In this document: positions 32,471-41,441 of the stretch, one piece after another
Position numbering within the stretch: position 1 is the stretch's first letter
Layout: the number at the start of each line of letters is the position of its first letter
Assembly (NCBI GenBank): GCA_902779785.1
Contig: CACZDC010000009.1
Coordinates: 1 to 45,895 of the forward strand
From: an uncultured Bacteroidia bacterium
GTDB lineage: Bacteria > Bacteroidota > Bacteroidia > Bacteroidales > UBA932
Reading direction: 5' to 3'
Length of the DNA: 45,895 bases
Made by a program: the position numbers and the translations under genes
Notes under the pieces: generated by a model
Seen by the model: the letters and a program-made list of their open reading frames with translations, nothing else
Database searches by the model: none
What the model was told of the DNA's origin: nothing

Positions 32471-33613
32471 ATGATTTCACAGGACCAGATAAAGGATTTG
32501 CAGCAGCGTCTAGCCACGCTGGAGGCTTGTATCGACATAGCCGGAAAGCGTAAGGACGTCGAGGCGAAAACCCAGGAGAGTCTGGCCCCTGGTTTCTGGG
32601 ACGACCCCAAGGCTGCGGAAGTTTTCCTCAAGAAACTTGCCGGGGTCAAGTCCTGGGTAAGCGATTTCGACAAGGCCAGGGTTGCGGTCGACGACCTGGA
32701 TGTCCTCTATGAGTTCGCGCGGGACAGCGTCTCTGTCGGGGAGGAAGAAGTTTCCGAAACTGATGAAACCAGGGAACTTGATTCTGCTTTCAAGGTCGCT
32801 CTCGATGCCGTGGAGGCCCTGGAACTCCGGAATATGCTCGGCAATGAGGGTGACAACCTCGGTGCCGTCCTTACGATAAATTCAGGCGCCGGCGGCACCG
32901 AGGCCAATGACTGGAGCGCGATGCTGATGAGAATGTATCTGCGCTGGGGAGAAAGGAACGGGTACAAGATGACGGTGACATCCCTGCTGGAGGGTGAAGA
33001 AGCCGGCATCAAATCCGCGACCATAGAAGTGGACGGCGACTATGCCTATGGCTACCTGAAGGCGGAAAACGGAGTTCACCGCCTGGTCCGCATCTCGCCC
33101 TTCAATGCCCAGGGGAAGCGTCAGACCACCTTCTCCTCTGTCTTTGTCTATCCTCTGGTCGACGACAGCATCCATATTGAAATCAATCCTTCCGATCTGG
33201 AATGGGACACTTTCCGAAGCGGCGGCCACGGCGGACAGAACGTCAACAAGGTTGAAACCGGGGTCAGGGTGCGCCATATCCCTTCCGGAATAATGGTGGA
33301 AAATACCGAGACCAGGAGTCAACAGGACAACCGCCAGAGGGCCCTCCTTATACTGAAATCCCGCCTATATGATATCGAGCTCAAGAAACGTCAGGAAAAG
33401 CAGGCTGAGCTTGAGGGACAGAAAAAGAGGATAGAATGGGGCTCGCAGATAAGGAATTACGTACTCCATCCCTACAAACTTGTCAAGGACCTCAGGACTG
33501 GTTACAGTACTGCCGACACGCAAGGGGTTCTGGACGGCGATTTGAACGAGTTTATGAAAACCTACCTGATGGGCAACGGCGCCGCTGTGACGGATGCGGA
33601 TGATCTGGACTGA
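32471..33613 (+). CDS. prfB: Peptide chain release factor 2
   Basis: RF2 recognises UGA and UAA stop codons and triggers peptide release. The 380-residue protein carries the SPF stop-recognition tripeptide in VRISPFNAQGKRQTTF and the GGQ motif in RSGGHGGQNVNKVETG (about residues 252-254). The frame is continuous: the autoregulatory +1 frameshift site (CTTTGA) found near codon 25 in many bacteria is absent. It is monocistronic, with its own promoter and terminator. Confidence 0.95.
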   Translation: MISQDQIKDLQQRLATLEACIDIAGKRKDVEAKTQESLAPGFWDDPKAAEVFLKKLAGVKSWVSDFDKARVAVDDLDVLYEFARDSVSVGEEEVSETDETRELDSAFKVALDAVEALELRNMLGNEGDNLGAVLTINSGAGGTEANDWSAMLMRMYLRWGERNGYKMTVTSLLEGEEAGIKSATIEVDGDYAYGYLKAENGVHRLVRISPFNAQGKRQTTFSSVFVYPLVDDSIHIEINPSDLEWDTFRSGGHGGQNVNKVETGVRVRHIPSGIMVENTETRSQQDNRQRALLILKSRLYDIELKKRQEKQAELEGQKKRIEWGSQIRNYVLHPYKLVKDLRTGYSTADTQGVLDGDLNEFMKTYLMGNGAAVTDADDLD

Positions 33614-33695
33614 TTTTTTTATTTTTTTGATTTTTTTTGCAACGTTTCGCTCCGCATTTGCATCTATAGTGCAGGTTTAGGTTTTAGTACACGTC

Positions 33696-33734
33696 AAAAA
33701 ACCGGCTGCAGGTCTGTCCTCAGTCGGTTTTTTT
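33696..33734 (+). terminator. Terminator of prfB
   Basis: AACCGGCTG pairs with CAGTCGGTT (one mismatch), followed by TTTTT. It lies about 85-120 bp after the prfB stop. The intervening 3' region (33614-33695) is a series of T runs followed by a stretch with no other recognisable signal. Confidence 0.75.
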
Positions 33735-33737
33735 GCT

Positions 33738-33745
33738 TATCTTTG
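33738..33745 (+). promoter_or_regulatory. -7 element of the M6 protease operon
   Basis: TATCTTTG lies 21 bp before the start codon at 33767 and excludes the in-frame codon at 33743 as the start. Confidence 0.65.
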
Positions 33746-33766
33746 TACATTGATTTTAACCACATA

Positions 33767-35662
33767 ATGAATAAACATATTTTTATTGCCATATTGGCAT
33801 CGCTCCTTTTCCTCACGCCGTCTTTCTCTCAGAGACTTCCGCGAAAGGGCTGTCCGCAGAGGGCGAGGGTGAATGAACTCAGGGAAAAGACCAGGCAGAA
33901 GGAAATCGCTTCCCGCGTCAAGACAAAATCGTCCGAAGCTACAAAAAGATACGGTCTCATTATCCTTGCGGCGTTCAAGAATGAGTCGTTCAGCGTCGAC
34001 AAGTCCTATTTCGAGACTCTGATCAACGGCTCGTCACCGGAAAGTGCTCTCTCATATTTCAACGAGCAGTGGGACGGCCATTATGATTTTCACTTCGATA
34101 TCAGCGACATCGTCCAGTTGCCGAACGATTATTCTTATTATGGCAAAGAGGGAACTGACGGGGATCAGGCCCCGGAGCAAATGGTGATGGATGCGTGCAA
34201 GCTGGTGGATAGTTCCATAGACTTTTCCAAATATGACAATGACGGCGACGGAGAGGTCGACAATGTGTTCATCTTCTATGCTGGAGACCAGGGAAATGGG
34301 AAGGACGACCGCGTCTGGCCTCACCAGTGGTATGTCAAGGACGGAGCAGGAGAGACGCTCCAGCTGGACAATGTGCTGATTAACAATTATGCCTGTACCT
34401 CGGAACTTGAAAACGGAATGAAAGCCGGCATAGGTACTTTCTGTCACGAGTATACCCATACTTTCGGTATTCCCGATCTGTATGATTCCGATGATACGAA
34501 AAATGGATACGCCGAGGCTGAATGGGCCTGCATCGACCTTATGGACGCAGGAAACCTCAATGATGACAGCAACACACCGCCTTATTATTCGGCTCTGGAA
34601 AGATGGTTCTTCGAGATGCAGCCCGCTCTGGAACTGACTGAGGGTGAGCATACTCTGCGCCCTGTCCACGAGAAGGGCGACTATTATCTGCTTCCTACCG
34701 ACCAGACGGACGAGGTCTATCTGATCGAATGCCGTTCCAATGAGAAGTGGGACAAGTATATAGGCGGTAGCGGAATGCTGATATATCACGTTGATATGAC
34801 AAGCGCTTCTGTCCGGAAGTATTGGGACAAGAATAAACTGAACGCCTACGCTGAGCACCAGTGTATGGACCTTATCGAGTGCAATCCGGCCGCGGCTGCG
34901 GCCTGGCGGAGATCGGCGGCCAGTGATTTTTGGGGTGTAATAGACCGATATGTCCCGACCGTGTTCTGGCCTGACGGGGGCAACAGTGCATTTGCCTCAT
35001 CGACGGATCCGTCCTGGAAATTCTGGAGCGGAGCATCCTGCCCCGTGGCTCTTTCCGATATCAAAAAGAACAGCGACGGGAGCGTCAGTTTCATAGTTGT
35101 GGGCAGCGCAGGAGCTATTCTCTCGCCCGTCTCGATCGTAAGTTCCCTGGTCTTGCAGGATGCCTGCATAATCCGCTGGAAGACGGACAACGGAAGCTAT
35201 GAAGGAGACTGCGTGCTCAAGTATAAGGAAAGCGACTCTTCCGAGTGGAAGGAAGTGAAAGTGAGCAGTTTCACCAAGTCCAATTATGCCTTTGTGTTGG
35301 ATGGCCTCAAGCCGCGCACGGCTTATGATGTCAATATCTATACGGAAATCGAGGGAATCCCCGGACAGGTCAACAAACTTGCTTCCTTTACCACCAAGAG
35401 TGCAGCCCGTAGCGGAGAACCGCCGTACATTTATCTGAAAAATGCCGAAAGAACCCCTGCCGGCTCCTTCAAGGCCGGAGCGGAAATAGCCCTGAGGCTG
35501 TACAACTCGCCCGGTGGAGAGGTCGAATGGTTCTTCGACGGAGAAAAAATCCAGCCTTCGGCAAGTGGGTACTACACTCTGACTTCCTCCGGGACTCTGC
35601 GTGCTGTCCTCCACGCTGACGGGGAAGTCCTTACATTCACCAAAATAATCAAAGTCCTATGA
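33767..35662 (+). CDS. Secreted M6 family (immune inhibitor A-like) metalloprotease
   Basis: This 631-residue protein has a signal peptide (MNKHIFIAILASLLFLTPSF, cut after SQ). The catalytic domain contains DNDGDGEVDNVFIFYAG and the zinc site HEYTHTFGIPDLYD (about residues 227-240, HExxHxxGxxD). A fibronectin type III-like domain (about 460-545, IIRWKTDNGSYEG to YTEIEGIPG) and a C-terminal beta domain follow. M6 proteases are extracellular zinc endopeptidases. No gliding-type C-terminal sorting domain is visible. It overlaps the lipoprotein gene after it by ATGA. Confidence 0.9.
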   Translation: MNKHIFIAILASLLFLTPSFSQRLPRKGCPQRARVNELREKTRQKEIASRVKTKSSEATKRYGLIILAAFKNESFSVDKSYFETLINGSSPESALSYFNEQWDGHYDFHFDISDIVQLPNDYSYYGKEGTDGDQAPEQMVMDACKLVDSSIDFSKYDNDGDGEVDNVFIFYAGDQGNGKDDRVWPHQWYVKDGAGETLQLDNVLINNYACTSELENGMKAGIGTFCHEYTHTFGIPDLYDSDDTKNGYAEAEWACIDLMDAGNLNDDSNTPPYYSALERWFFEMQPALELTEGEHTLRPVHEKGDYYLLPTDQTDEVYLIECRSNEKWDKYIGGSGMLIYHVDMTSASVRKYWDKNKLNAYAEHQCMDLIECNPAAAAAWRRSAASDFWGVIDRYVPTVFWPDGGNSAFASSTDPSWKFWSGASCPVALSDIKKNSDGSVSFIVVGSAGAILSPVSIVSSLVLQDACIIRWKTDNGSYEGDCVLKYKESDSSEWKEVKVSSFTKSNYAFVLDGLKPRTAYDVNIYTEIEGIPGQVNKLASFTTKSAARSGEPPYIYLKNAERTPAGSFKAGAEIALRLYNSPGGEVEWFFDGEKIQPSASGYYTLTSSGTLRAVLHADGEVLTFTKIIKVL

Positions 35663-36063
35663 GAAAGTCCTTGTCATATATATTCCTGTCCCTGGCGATT
35701 CTCGCCGTCTCCTGTTCCGGGAATAAAGGCGGAGCGGATGTAAGCACCCATTCCAACAGGAATGTTTCGCTGAAGGTGAACGGCAATTATGTCATCACTC
35801 TTGCGGATGAAAATATGCAATACTGCACCGGATCGCATCTTTTCCGCGCCGGGAATGATGATATGTCGACTTATTTCAGCCTCAGTTTCGACAAGTATCC
35901 CTCCACTGAAGGTGAAAGCGTGGGGGCGGAGTTGAAATGGAAAGAATCCGGGATGGAGCAGGACAGGAGCGGGCTTAAGCTCTCTGTCACCAAGGTCGAC
36001 GGAGATGTGCTCTGGCTCTCTGATACGGAGGGTAAGGTGGCTGCGATAATAAGGAAAAACTGA
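35659..36063 (+). CDS. Small lipoprotein of unknown function
   Basis: This 134-residue protein has a lipoprotein signal peptide with lipobox LAVSC (Cys19). The mature protein is beta-rich and acidic with no motif I recognise. It overlaps the M6 protease gene by four bases and is therefore translated with it; a role as accessory or inhibitor of the protease is possible but speculative. Confidence 0.75.
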   Translation: MRKSLSYIFLSLAILAVSCSGNKGGADVSTHSNRNVSLKVNGNYVITLADENMQYCTGSHLFRAGNDDMSTYFSLSFDKYPSTEGESVGAELKWKESGMEQDRSGLKLSVTKVDGDVLWLSDTEGKVAAIIRKN

Positions 36064-36077
36064 TTTGTCGCGAAGTC

Positions 36078-36108
36078 TTTGGAAATCAGAAAATTCTTCG
36101 TATCTTTG
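36078..36108 (+). promoter_or_regulatory. Promoter of rplY-pth
   Basis: A -33 TTTG (36078-36081) and a -7 TATCTTTG (36101-36108) with 19-bp spacing form one of the best promoters of the window. The transcript has a leader of about 80 bases. Confidence 0.8.
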
Positions 36109-36114
36109 CGCGCT

Positions 36115-36194
36115 TAAAAAAGCGGACGACGCTTTTTAGTGCAATGGGGTCTGTGAAACAGCAGACTGAGTAACACGTTTTAACTTTTATTGAA
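36115..36194 (+). promoter_or_regulatory. Structured 5' leader of rplY
   Basis: The leader contains a hairpin AAAAAGCG (36117-36124) with CGCTTTTT (36130-36137) and a second GTCTG (36149-36153) with CAGAC (36162-36166). Ribosomal protein leaders are often autoregulatory, but I know of no defined Bacteroidetes L25 leader, so regulation is conjecture. Confidence 0.4.
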
Positions 36195-36785
36195 ATGAAG
36201 CATTTTACGCTGAATGGCCAGGTTCGCCAGAAGGGCAACAAGGCCGTTATCAAGGCTTTCCGCCGCCAGGGCCTCGTCCCTTGCAACCTTTATGGTGCCG
36301 GAATTGAGGACAACATCCTTTTCACCGTTTCCGAGAAAGAACTTAAGGGTCTGACCCATACTCCTTCCTCTTTCATCGTCGACATCGTTCTCGATGGCAA
36401 GACCTATATGGCCGTCGCCCACGAGTATCAGTGGCATCCGGTCGAGGACAACTGCCTGCACGTCGACTTCCTCGCAGTTGATGAGAAGAGCCCTATCACC
36501 ATCGACGTTCCCCTGCATCTCTTCGGTCACCCGGTAGGTGCCCAGGCCGGTGGTAAGTTCACCCAGAGCGCACGCGCCCTCAAGGTCCAGGCTTTGATGA
36601 AGGACCTCCCCGACCAGCTCGATATCGATGTCACTCCTCTGGAGCTTGACAAGCGTATGGTCGCAGGCGAGCTCAAGTTCGAGAACATCAAGATTGTTTC
36701 TGACAAGAACACGATCATCTGCTCTGTCAAGACGACCCGTGCTATGCAGCAGGCCGCTGTCGAGGCCGCCAAGGCTGAGAAGTAA
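36195..36785 (+). CDS. rplY: 50S ribosomal protein L25/general stress protein Ctc
   Basis: This 196-residue protein has an N-terminal L25 domain that binds 5S rRNA (KHFTLNGQVRQKGNKAVIKA, residues about 1-92) and a C-terminal TL5/Ctc beta domain (about 95-185, PITIDVPLHLFGHPVGAQAG). The Ala-rich end is typical. The stop overlaps the pth ATG by one base (TAATG), a pairing conserved across many bacteria. Confidence 0.95.
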   Translation: MKHFTLNGQVRQKGNKAVIKAFRRQGLVPCNLYGAGIEDNILFTVSEKELKGLTHTPSSFIVDIVLDGKTYMAVAHEYQWHPVEDNCLHVDFLAVDEKSPITIDVPLHLFGHPVGAQAGGKFTQSARALKVQALMKDLPDQLDIDVTPLELDKRMVAGELKFENIKIVSDKNTIICSVKTTRAMQQAAVEAAKAEK

Positions 36786-37354
36786 TGAAGTACCTGGTTG
36801 TCGGGTTGGGCAATATCGGTCCCGAGTACGCCTCTACCCGGCACAATATGGGTTTTATGGTATTGGATGCCTGGGCAAAGGCATCCAATGCTGTTTTCTC
36901 TACGGAGCGATACGGTGATGTCTGCGAAATCTCCTTCAAGGGGCGTTCCTTCACCCTCCTGAAGCCTTCCACCTATATGAATCTCAGCGGCAATGCCGTG
37001 CGCTACTGGCTTCAGAAGCTGAATCTGACGGTGGAGAACCTGATTGTCATCTCGGACGACCTTAACCTGCCCTTCGGGACGTTGAGGATGCGCCGAAGCG
37101 GAAGTGACGGGGGACATAACGGGCTTTATCACATTATCTGGACTCTTGAGACCGACCAGTTCGCGCGCATACGCGTGGGTATAGGTAATGACTTTACCAG
37201 GGGAGCTCAGATTGATTTTGTGCTGGGCAGTCTGAGCGAGGAGGAAATGACGCAGGTTCCCGAACTTGCCGAGAAAATCATTGGCGGTATCAAAACTTGG
37301 GCCCTTTTAGGGGCGGAAAAGGCAATGAATCAACTTAATACGCGTAAAAAATAG
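36785..37354 (+). CDS. pth: Peptidyl-tRNA hydrolase
   Basis: Pth recycles peptidyl-tRNA released during translation. This 189-residue protein has the catalytic His in YASTRHNMGF (H20), KPSTYMNLSGNAV, SDDLNLPFGTLRMRRSGSDGGHNGL and an intact C-terminal lid. It is translated with rplY. No terminator is apparent between it and the downstream mini-histone, which has its own promoter-like sequence. Confidence 0.95.
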   Translation: MKYLVVGLGNIGPEYASTRHNMGFMVLDAWAKASNAVFSTERYGDVCEISFKGRSFTLLKPSTYMNLSGNAVRYWLQKLNLTVENLIVISDDLNLPFGTLRMRRSGSDGGHNGLYHIIWTLETDQFARIRVGIGNDFTRGAQIDFVLGSLSEEEMTQVPELAEKIIGGIKTWALLGAEKAMNQLNTRKK

Positions 37355-37371
37355 GTTTTTTTCTAAAAAAC

Positions 37372-37402
37372 TTTGTTTTTTGAGTTTTTTATTGCTATCT
37401 TT
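37372..37402 (+). promoter_or_regulatory. Putative promoter of the mini-histone gene
   Basis: A -33 TTTG (37372-37375) and a -7-like TATCTTT followed by CG (37396-37402) are 20 bp apart. The motif deviates from TAnnTTTG in the last position. Confidence 0.5.
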
Positions 37403-37455
37403 CGCAAAGTTTTGATAATTAACGTTTAACACTTTAATAAAAAACCAGTTTAATC

Positions 37456-37629
37456 ATGAAAGCACTTGTTGAAAAAATCAACGCTGAGTTCGCTGAGTTC
37501 GCAAAGAACGCTGAGGCACAGGTCGTAAAGGGTAACAAAGCTGCCGGCGCCCGCGCCCGCAAGGCTGCTCTCGGTCTGATGAAGGACCTCAAGGAATTCC
37601 GCAAGGTTTCTGTCGAGGCTGCAAAGTAA
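37456..37629 (+). CDS. Histone H1-like (Hc1) DNA-binding mini-protein
   Basis: This 57-residue protein starts MKALVEKINAEFAEFAKNAE and is rich in Lys and Ala (GNKAAGARARKAALGLMKDL). It matches the Hc1/histone H1-like family that is common in Bacteroidetes and known from chlamydial HctA. It is expected to bind DNA non-specifically and help compact the nucleoid. It has its own promoter-like sequence and a strong terminator. Confidence 0.85.
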   Translation: MKALVEKINAEFAEFAKNAEAQVVKGNKAAGARARKAALGLMKDLKEFRKVSVEAAK

Positions 37630-37647
37630 TCAGCACTCAGACTAAAT

Positions 37648-37680
37648 AAATCGGGCGACTCTTTCGAGCCGCCCGATTTT
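37648..37680. terminator. Bidirectional terminator between the mini-histone and tpiA
   Basis: AAATCGGGCG (37648-37657) pairs with CGCCCGATTT (37670-37679), extended by CTC/GAG around a TTTC loop. T-rich sequence follows on both strands, so it can serve both converging genes. Confidence 0.88.
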
Positions 37681-37697
37681 ATGTATCTGCCCTTGTA

Positions 37698-38453
37698 TCA
37701 GAAGGATGAGGCGATGGCAAGGAAGTCGTCGGCCTTGAGGGAGGCGCCTCCGATGAGGCCGCCGTCGATGTCCTTCTCGGCGAAGAGTTCCTTGGCGTTG
37801 GAAGGCTTGCAGCTTCCGCCGTAAAGGATGGTCATATCCTCGGCGACATCCAGTCCGAATCTGCCGGCGATGACGCTGCGGATGTGGGCGTGGATTTCCT
37901 CGGCCTGGGCGGCTGTGGCGGTCTTTCCAGTACCGATGGCCCATACGGGCTCGTAGGCAATTACGATATTCTTGAGGTCTTCGGCGCTGAAATGGAACAG
38001 AACGTTCTCAATCTGGGCGGAGACTATATCGAAATGCTTTCCGGCTTCTCTCTCTTTGAGGTTTTCACCGACGCAGAGGATGACTTTGAGGGCGTTGTCA
38101 AGGGCGAGGCGGGTCTTCACGACGAGTTTCTCGTCAGTCTCGCCATAATACTGACGGCGCTCGGAGTGACCGAGGATCGTATACTGGCAGGGGATGGATG
38201 CGAGCATTGCGGCTGCGACCTCTCCGGTATAGGCGCCTTTTTCCTGATCTGCGCAGTTCTGGGCGGAAAGGAGGACTTTGGATCCCTTGAGCGCCTGGCC
38301 GACTGCGCTAAGGTGAGTGAACGGCGGGGCGACGATAAGTTCTACATTAGACGGAAGGGAAGCGGCTTTTTCAGCAACTTCTTTTGCGAGGGCAACTCCT
38401 TCGGGAACTGTTGTGTTCATCTTCCAGTTGCCTGCAACGATGTATTTTCTCAT
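37698..38453 (-). CDS. tpiA: Triose-phosphate isomerase
   Basis: TpiA interconverts dihydroxyacetone phosphate and glyceraldehyde 3-phosphate in glycolysis. The 251-residue TIM barrel has AGNWKMN (K11), ILGHSERR (H96), the catalytic Glu168 in [11 protein letters not shown] and the phosphate-binding [10 protein letters not shown] and [10 protein letters not shown]. All catalytic residues are intact. It is a single-gene unit with its own promoter. Confidence 0.97.
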   Translation of the reverse strand: MRKYIVAGNWKMNTTVPEGVALAKEVAEKAASLPSNVELIVAPPFTHLSAVGQALKGSKVLLSAQNCADQEKGAYTGEVAAAMLASIPCQYTILGHSERRQYYGETDEKLVVKTRLALDNALKVILCVGENLKEREAGKHFDIVSAQIENVLFHFSAEDLKNIVIAYEPVWAIGTGKTATAAQAEEIHAHIRSVIAGRFGLDVAEDMTILYGGSCKPSNAKELFAEKDIDGGLIGGASLKADDFLAIASSF

Positions 38454-38477
38454 TTTTGCTTGTATTTAAATGTTACG

Positions 38478-38508
38478 CAAATTTACGCATTATCCCCGAA
38501 TTTAACAA
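38478..38508 (-). promoter_or_regulatory. Promoter of tpiA
   Basis: The minus-strand -7 TAAATTTG (38478-38485) and a -33-like TTG (38506-38508) are 20 bp apart. The leader is about 24 bases. Confidence 0.7.
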
Positions 38509-39381
38509 CTATCTTCTGGGGTGATGCTCCAGTATGGCTTTGTGCCAGGTGGAGCTGTCTATATGGGTATAGATCTCCGTGGTCAGGATGGACGCGTGCC
38601 CGAGCATTTCCTGGACCAGACGAAGGTCTGCGCCGTTTTCTATCAGATGGGTGGCGAAACAGTGCCTGAAGGTGTGGGGCGAGATTTCCTTGTCTATTCC
38701 TGCGGCCATAGCCTGGGTTTTTACGAGTTTGAAGATGGATACACGGCTGAGCGGTCTGCCGTTCCGGTTGAGAAAAAGCACATCGGAGAAAGAACGGTCA
38801 GCAGGCGCAGGCCTTTCTTCGAGATAGGCCTTGATGGCGTCCGAGGCGGTTTCTCCGAGAGGGACCAGCCTCTGCTTGTCTCCTTTCCCGACTATGGACA
38901 CGAAGCCTTCCTTGAACCATATCCCTGAAATCTTGAGACTTGCGGCCTCGCTCACCCGGAGTCCGCAGCCGTACAGCACTTCCAGTATTGCCCTGTCCCT
39001 TTTCCCTTTTTCGCCCTCTGGGGCGACTGATTCGATGATTCTCGTAACTTCATCGACCGATAGGACGGAGGGGATGTATTTGCCGAGTTTCGGCATATCG
39101 ATCCGCGCGCAGGGGTCGCTCTCGATTTCGCCTTCTTCAATGCACCAGGAGAAGAAACTGCGGAGCGAGCTCAGAACCCTCGCCTGAGAGCGCTTCGACA
39201 CGCCGCGGTCAGTCATCCTGCCGAGGAAGTCTACGACTTTTTCGCTGCTTATCTCCCTGACGGACAGTCCTTTACAGAATTCCAGAAGTTCTTCGGCATC
39301 GTGGCTGTAGGATGAGACCGTATTCGGCGACATCCCTCTTTCTATCTTCAGGTAGTTCTGGAAATCCCGGATTATATCCAT
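38509..39381 (-). CDS. xerD: Site-specific tyrosine recombinase XerD
   Basis: XerD/XerC resolve chromosome dimers at dif. This 290-residue protein has an N-terminal SAM-like domain (IIRDFQNYLKIERGMSPNTV) and the catalytic residues R142 (GLRVSE), K166 (GKGDKQR), H236 and R239 (HTFRH), H262 (LGHAS) and Y271 (IYTH). Length and continuity fit the chromosomal recombinase and not an integrase of a mobile element. It shares a one-base TGATG overlap with the M49 peptidase upstream. Confidence 0.93.
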   Translation of the reverse strand: MDIIRDFQNYLKIERGMSPNTVSSYSHDAEELLEFCKGLSVREISSEKVVDFLGRMTDRGVSKRSQARVLSSLRSFFSWCIEEGEIESDPCARIDMPKLGKYIPSVLSVDEVTRIIESVAPEGEKGKRDRAILEVLYGCGLRVSEAASLKISGIWFKEGFVSIVGKGDKQRLVPLGETASDAIKAYLEERPAPADRSFSDVLFLNRNGRPLSRVSIFKLVKTQAMAAGIDKEISPHTFRHCFATHLIENGADLRLVQEMLGHASILTTEIYTHIDSSTWHKAILEHHPRR

Positions 39382-41378
39382 CAGAGAGTCCCGTATTTCT
39401 TGCCGTAGAGCATCATCTGGCCGAGGTAGTCGTCCGTATAGACAGGGACATAGTCACTTACCTGTCCGTCCTCGCTCATCACCGGCTGGATGTCGGGATT
39501 GATGAATCCTCCGTATGGCTTGAGGTTCAGGGCCTCGTAGCGGGCTTTGACTTCCTTGTGCAGTTCGGGGTCGATATTGACCGCATAGGTCTCTATCAGA
39601 TTCTTTCCGGCCTCGTAGTCACCTTCTGACTTGATTCTCTGGATTTCAGCTAGAAGTTCGGCGAAGAGGGCGCGGAGTTTCACATAGTCATTGATCACGA
39701 AATAAGTCTTTCCGTCGCGTTTCTTGCGCGAGATGACCTTGTCCTCAGCACCTTTTTCGAAGCACCATTCGGCGATGAGCTTGCGGTTCTGCATATGGGC
39801 TTCGGTGTTCGGGCGGCCAAGTTCGACGCGTGTGAACTGGACCATAAGGCCATTGCGGATATAGGAGTCATATTCGGCCTTGTAGGCCTCTGCGTCGGGC
39901 ATTATGCCGAGTTCGACCATCTTTGGGTCGGCGGTATAATAGAGGCCGAAGAGGTCGGCGCGGGCTTCTTCCAGAGCGGAGGCATATTCGCCCATAGCCG
40001 TGGTGCTGACTCCGGGAAGGAGCTGGCCGGAGCCGTGTCCGAGGCATTCGTGGAGGTCGGTATGGATTTCATCCGCGACGGTCCCGTATTTCTTCGCGCG
40101 CTCGATCTCCTCCTTGCTGTAGGCGAACTCCGTGAGGTTGCTCTTCGGAGATTCCTTGGCCGAATAGTCATAGGTATGGGTAATGTTGGCTATGGTCACG
40201 CTCTTGGAGCCGTGCTCTTTGCGGATCCAGTCGGCGTTGGGAAGGTTGATTCCGATGGGGGTGGAAGGATAACTGTCGCCAGCGAGGCAGACGGCGTTGA
40301 TGACCTTGGCCGACACTCCCTTGACCTTTTCTTTGCGGAAACGCGGGTCCACGGGGGAGTGGTCCTCGAACCACTGGGCGTTCGCACTCAGGATCTCGGT
40401 GCGGCGGGATGCCTCGGCGTCCTTGATATTGACATAACCTTCCCACGAAGCCTTGCGGCCGAGAGGGTCGTTATAGTCCTCGATGAAGCCGTTGATGAAG
40501 TCCACTGTGCCGAGAGTGTCCTTGACCCATTCGATGTTGAAGGCATCCCAGAGGCGCAGATCCCCGCTAGTGTAATAGTCCACGAGAAGGCCGAGGGCGC
40601 GTTTCTGGATATCGTTCTCGGCGACTTCGCGGGCTTTCAGGAGTTCTTCGCATATCTTCTCGATGGCGGGAGAGTAGATGCCGCCGATCTTCCAGGGGAG
40701 TTCCCTGACCTTGCCGTCGGCTCCCTTAACTACCTTGGTATTAAGTCCATAGGAGATGGGCTCGGGGTCTTTCGGGTCCACTATGGAGGCATAGTATTTC
40801 TCCACCTCGTCGCGGGTCACGCCCTCGTAGAAATTAACTGCAGAGAGCTTTACCAGGTCTCCGGAGCTTTCGGTGCTGCGGCGCTGGGGATAGATCGCGG
40901 GATCGTAGATGACCTCGAGAAGCTCTCCGTCTTCAATCCCGACGGCACTCATCAGGGATGCGAAGTATGCTTTCTCGCACTCCGGGAAGAATTTGTCTTC
41001 GGCATAGTGATGGTGAATCCCGTTGGAAAAGAACAGGCGTTTTGCATAGACCGTGAATTTCTGGAAATCAGGGCATTCGCGGTCCCCGTCATAGTTCTCG
41101 AGGATGGCTTCGACGGCGTGGCGGACCCGGAGGTTATCCTTGCAGTTCTGGTCCCATAGTATGTCGCGGCCGTATTTCGCTGCCTCGGCAAGGTGATAGG
41201 CGTACTCTTTCTGTTTGAGGCTTAGATTCTCCCATCCGGGAATCTTATAGCGCATTACCTTTATGTCGGCAAAGGAATCTATGGTGTACTTGAAGTCGTC
41301 TGCATTTTCTTTCTGAGTTCCGCAGGCCGACAAGGCGGCAAATACTGAAGTCATAATCAACTTGATACAATGTTTCAT
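39381..41378 (-). CDS. M49 family dipeptidyl-peptidase III-like lipoprotein
   Basis: This 665-residue protein has a lipoprotein signal peptide (MKHCIKLIMTSVFAALSAC; Cys19). The M49 zinc motif HECLGH (about residues 443-448) is followed by the third ligand in LEEARADLFGLYY. DPP III enzymes remove dipeptides from peptide N-termini and are usually cytoplasmic, so the lipidated form suggests periplasmic or surface peptide degradation. The start at 41378 is preferred because longer upstream frames lack a signal peptide and cross the promoter. It is transcribed with xerD. Confidence 0.9.
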   Translation of the reverse strand: MKHCIKLIMTSVFAALSACGTQKENADDFKYTIDSFADIKVMRYKIPGWENLSLKQKEYAYHLAEAAKYGRDILWDQNCKDNLRVRHAVEAILENYDGDRECPDFQKFTVYAKRLFFSNGIHHHYAEDKFFPECEKAYFASLMSAVGIEDGELLEVIYDPAIYPQRRSTESSGDLVKLSAVNFYEGVTRDEVEKYYASIVDPKDPEPISYGLNTKVVKGADGKVRELPWKIGGIYSPAIEKICEELLKAREVAENDIQKRALGLLVDYYTSGDLRLWDAFNIEWVKDTLGTVDFINGFIEDYNDPLGRKASWEGYVNIKDAEASRRTEILSANAQWFEDHSPVDPRFRKEKVKGVSAKVINAVCLAGDSYPSTPIGINLPNADWIRKEHGSKSVTIANITHTYDYSAKESPKSNLTEFAYSKEEIERAKKYGTVADEIHTDLHECLGHGSGQLLPGVSTTAMGEYASALEEARADLFGLYYTADPKMVELGIMPDAEAYKAEYDSYIRNGLMVQFTRVELGRPNTEAHMQNRKLIAEWCFEKGAEDKVISRKKRDGKTYFVINDYVKLRALFAELLAEIQRIKSEGDYEAGKNLIETYAVNIDPELHKEVKARYEALNLKPYGGFINPDIQPVMSEDGQVSDYVPVYTDDYLGQMMLYGKKYGTL

Positions 41379-41405
41379 AAAGCTTAGGTTTATCGCGTAA
41401 GTGTG

Positions 41406-41434
41406 CAAATTTATAAAAAAAAGCAGTATCTTTG
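41406..41434. promoter_or_regulatory. Divergent promoters for the M49 (-) and C11 (+) genes
   Basis: The minus-strand -7 TAAATTTG is at 41406-41413 and the plus-strand -7 TATCTTTG at 41427-41434. Clear -33 elements are lacking. Two exported peptidases are thereby arranged back to back and could be co-regulated. Confidence 0.65.
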
Positions 41435-41441
41435 TAGATGT

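Noticed and set aside
32471-32560. Programmed +1 frameshift in prfB
   Set aside because: The reading frame is continuous from the ATG, and no CTTTGA site occurs in the first 30 codons.
33614-33735. Small RNA in the prfB 3' region
   Set aside because: T runs and a terminator are present, but no TAnnTTTG motif lies between the prfB stop and the terminator, so a long 3' end of prfB explains it better.
36195-37354. Metabolite riboswitch upstream of rplY-pth or other operons
   Set aside because: No known riboswitch core was seen in the leader of rplY or in other 5' regions; the hairpins found are noted only as a possible protein-binding leader.
38509-39381. Phage or transposon integrase
   Set aside because: The length, all catalytic residues and the position in a stable operon fit chromosomal XerD, and there is no att-like repeat nearby.
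39795-41159. 454-residue plus-strand frame over the M49 peptidase
   Set aside because: It has no motifs or start signals, whereas the minus strand encodes HECLGH and all family landmarks.
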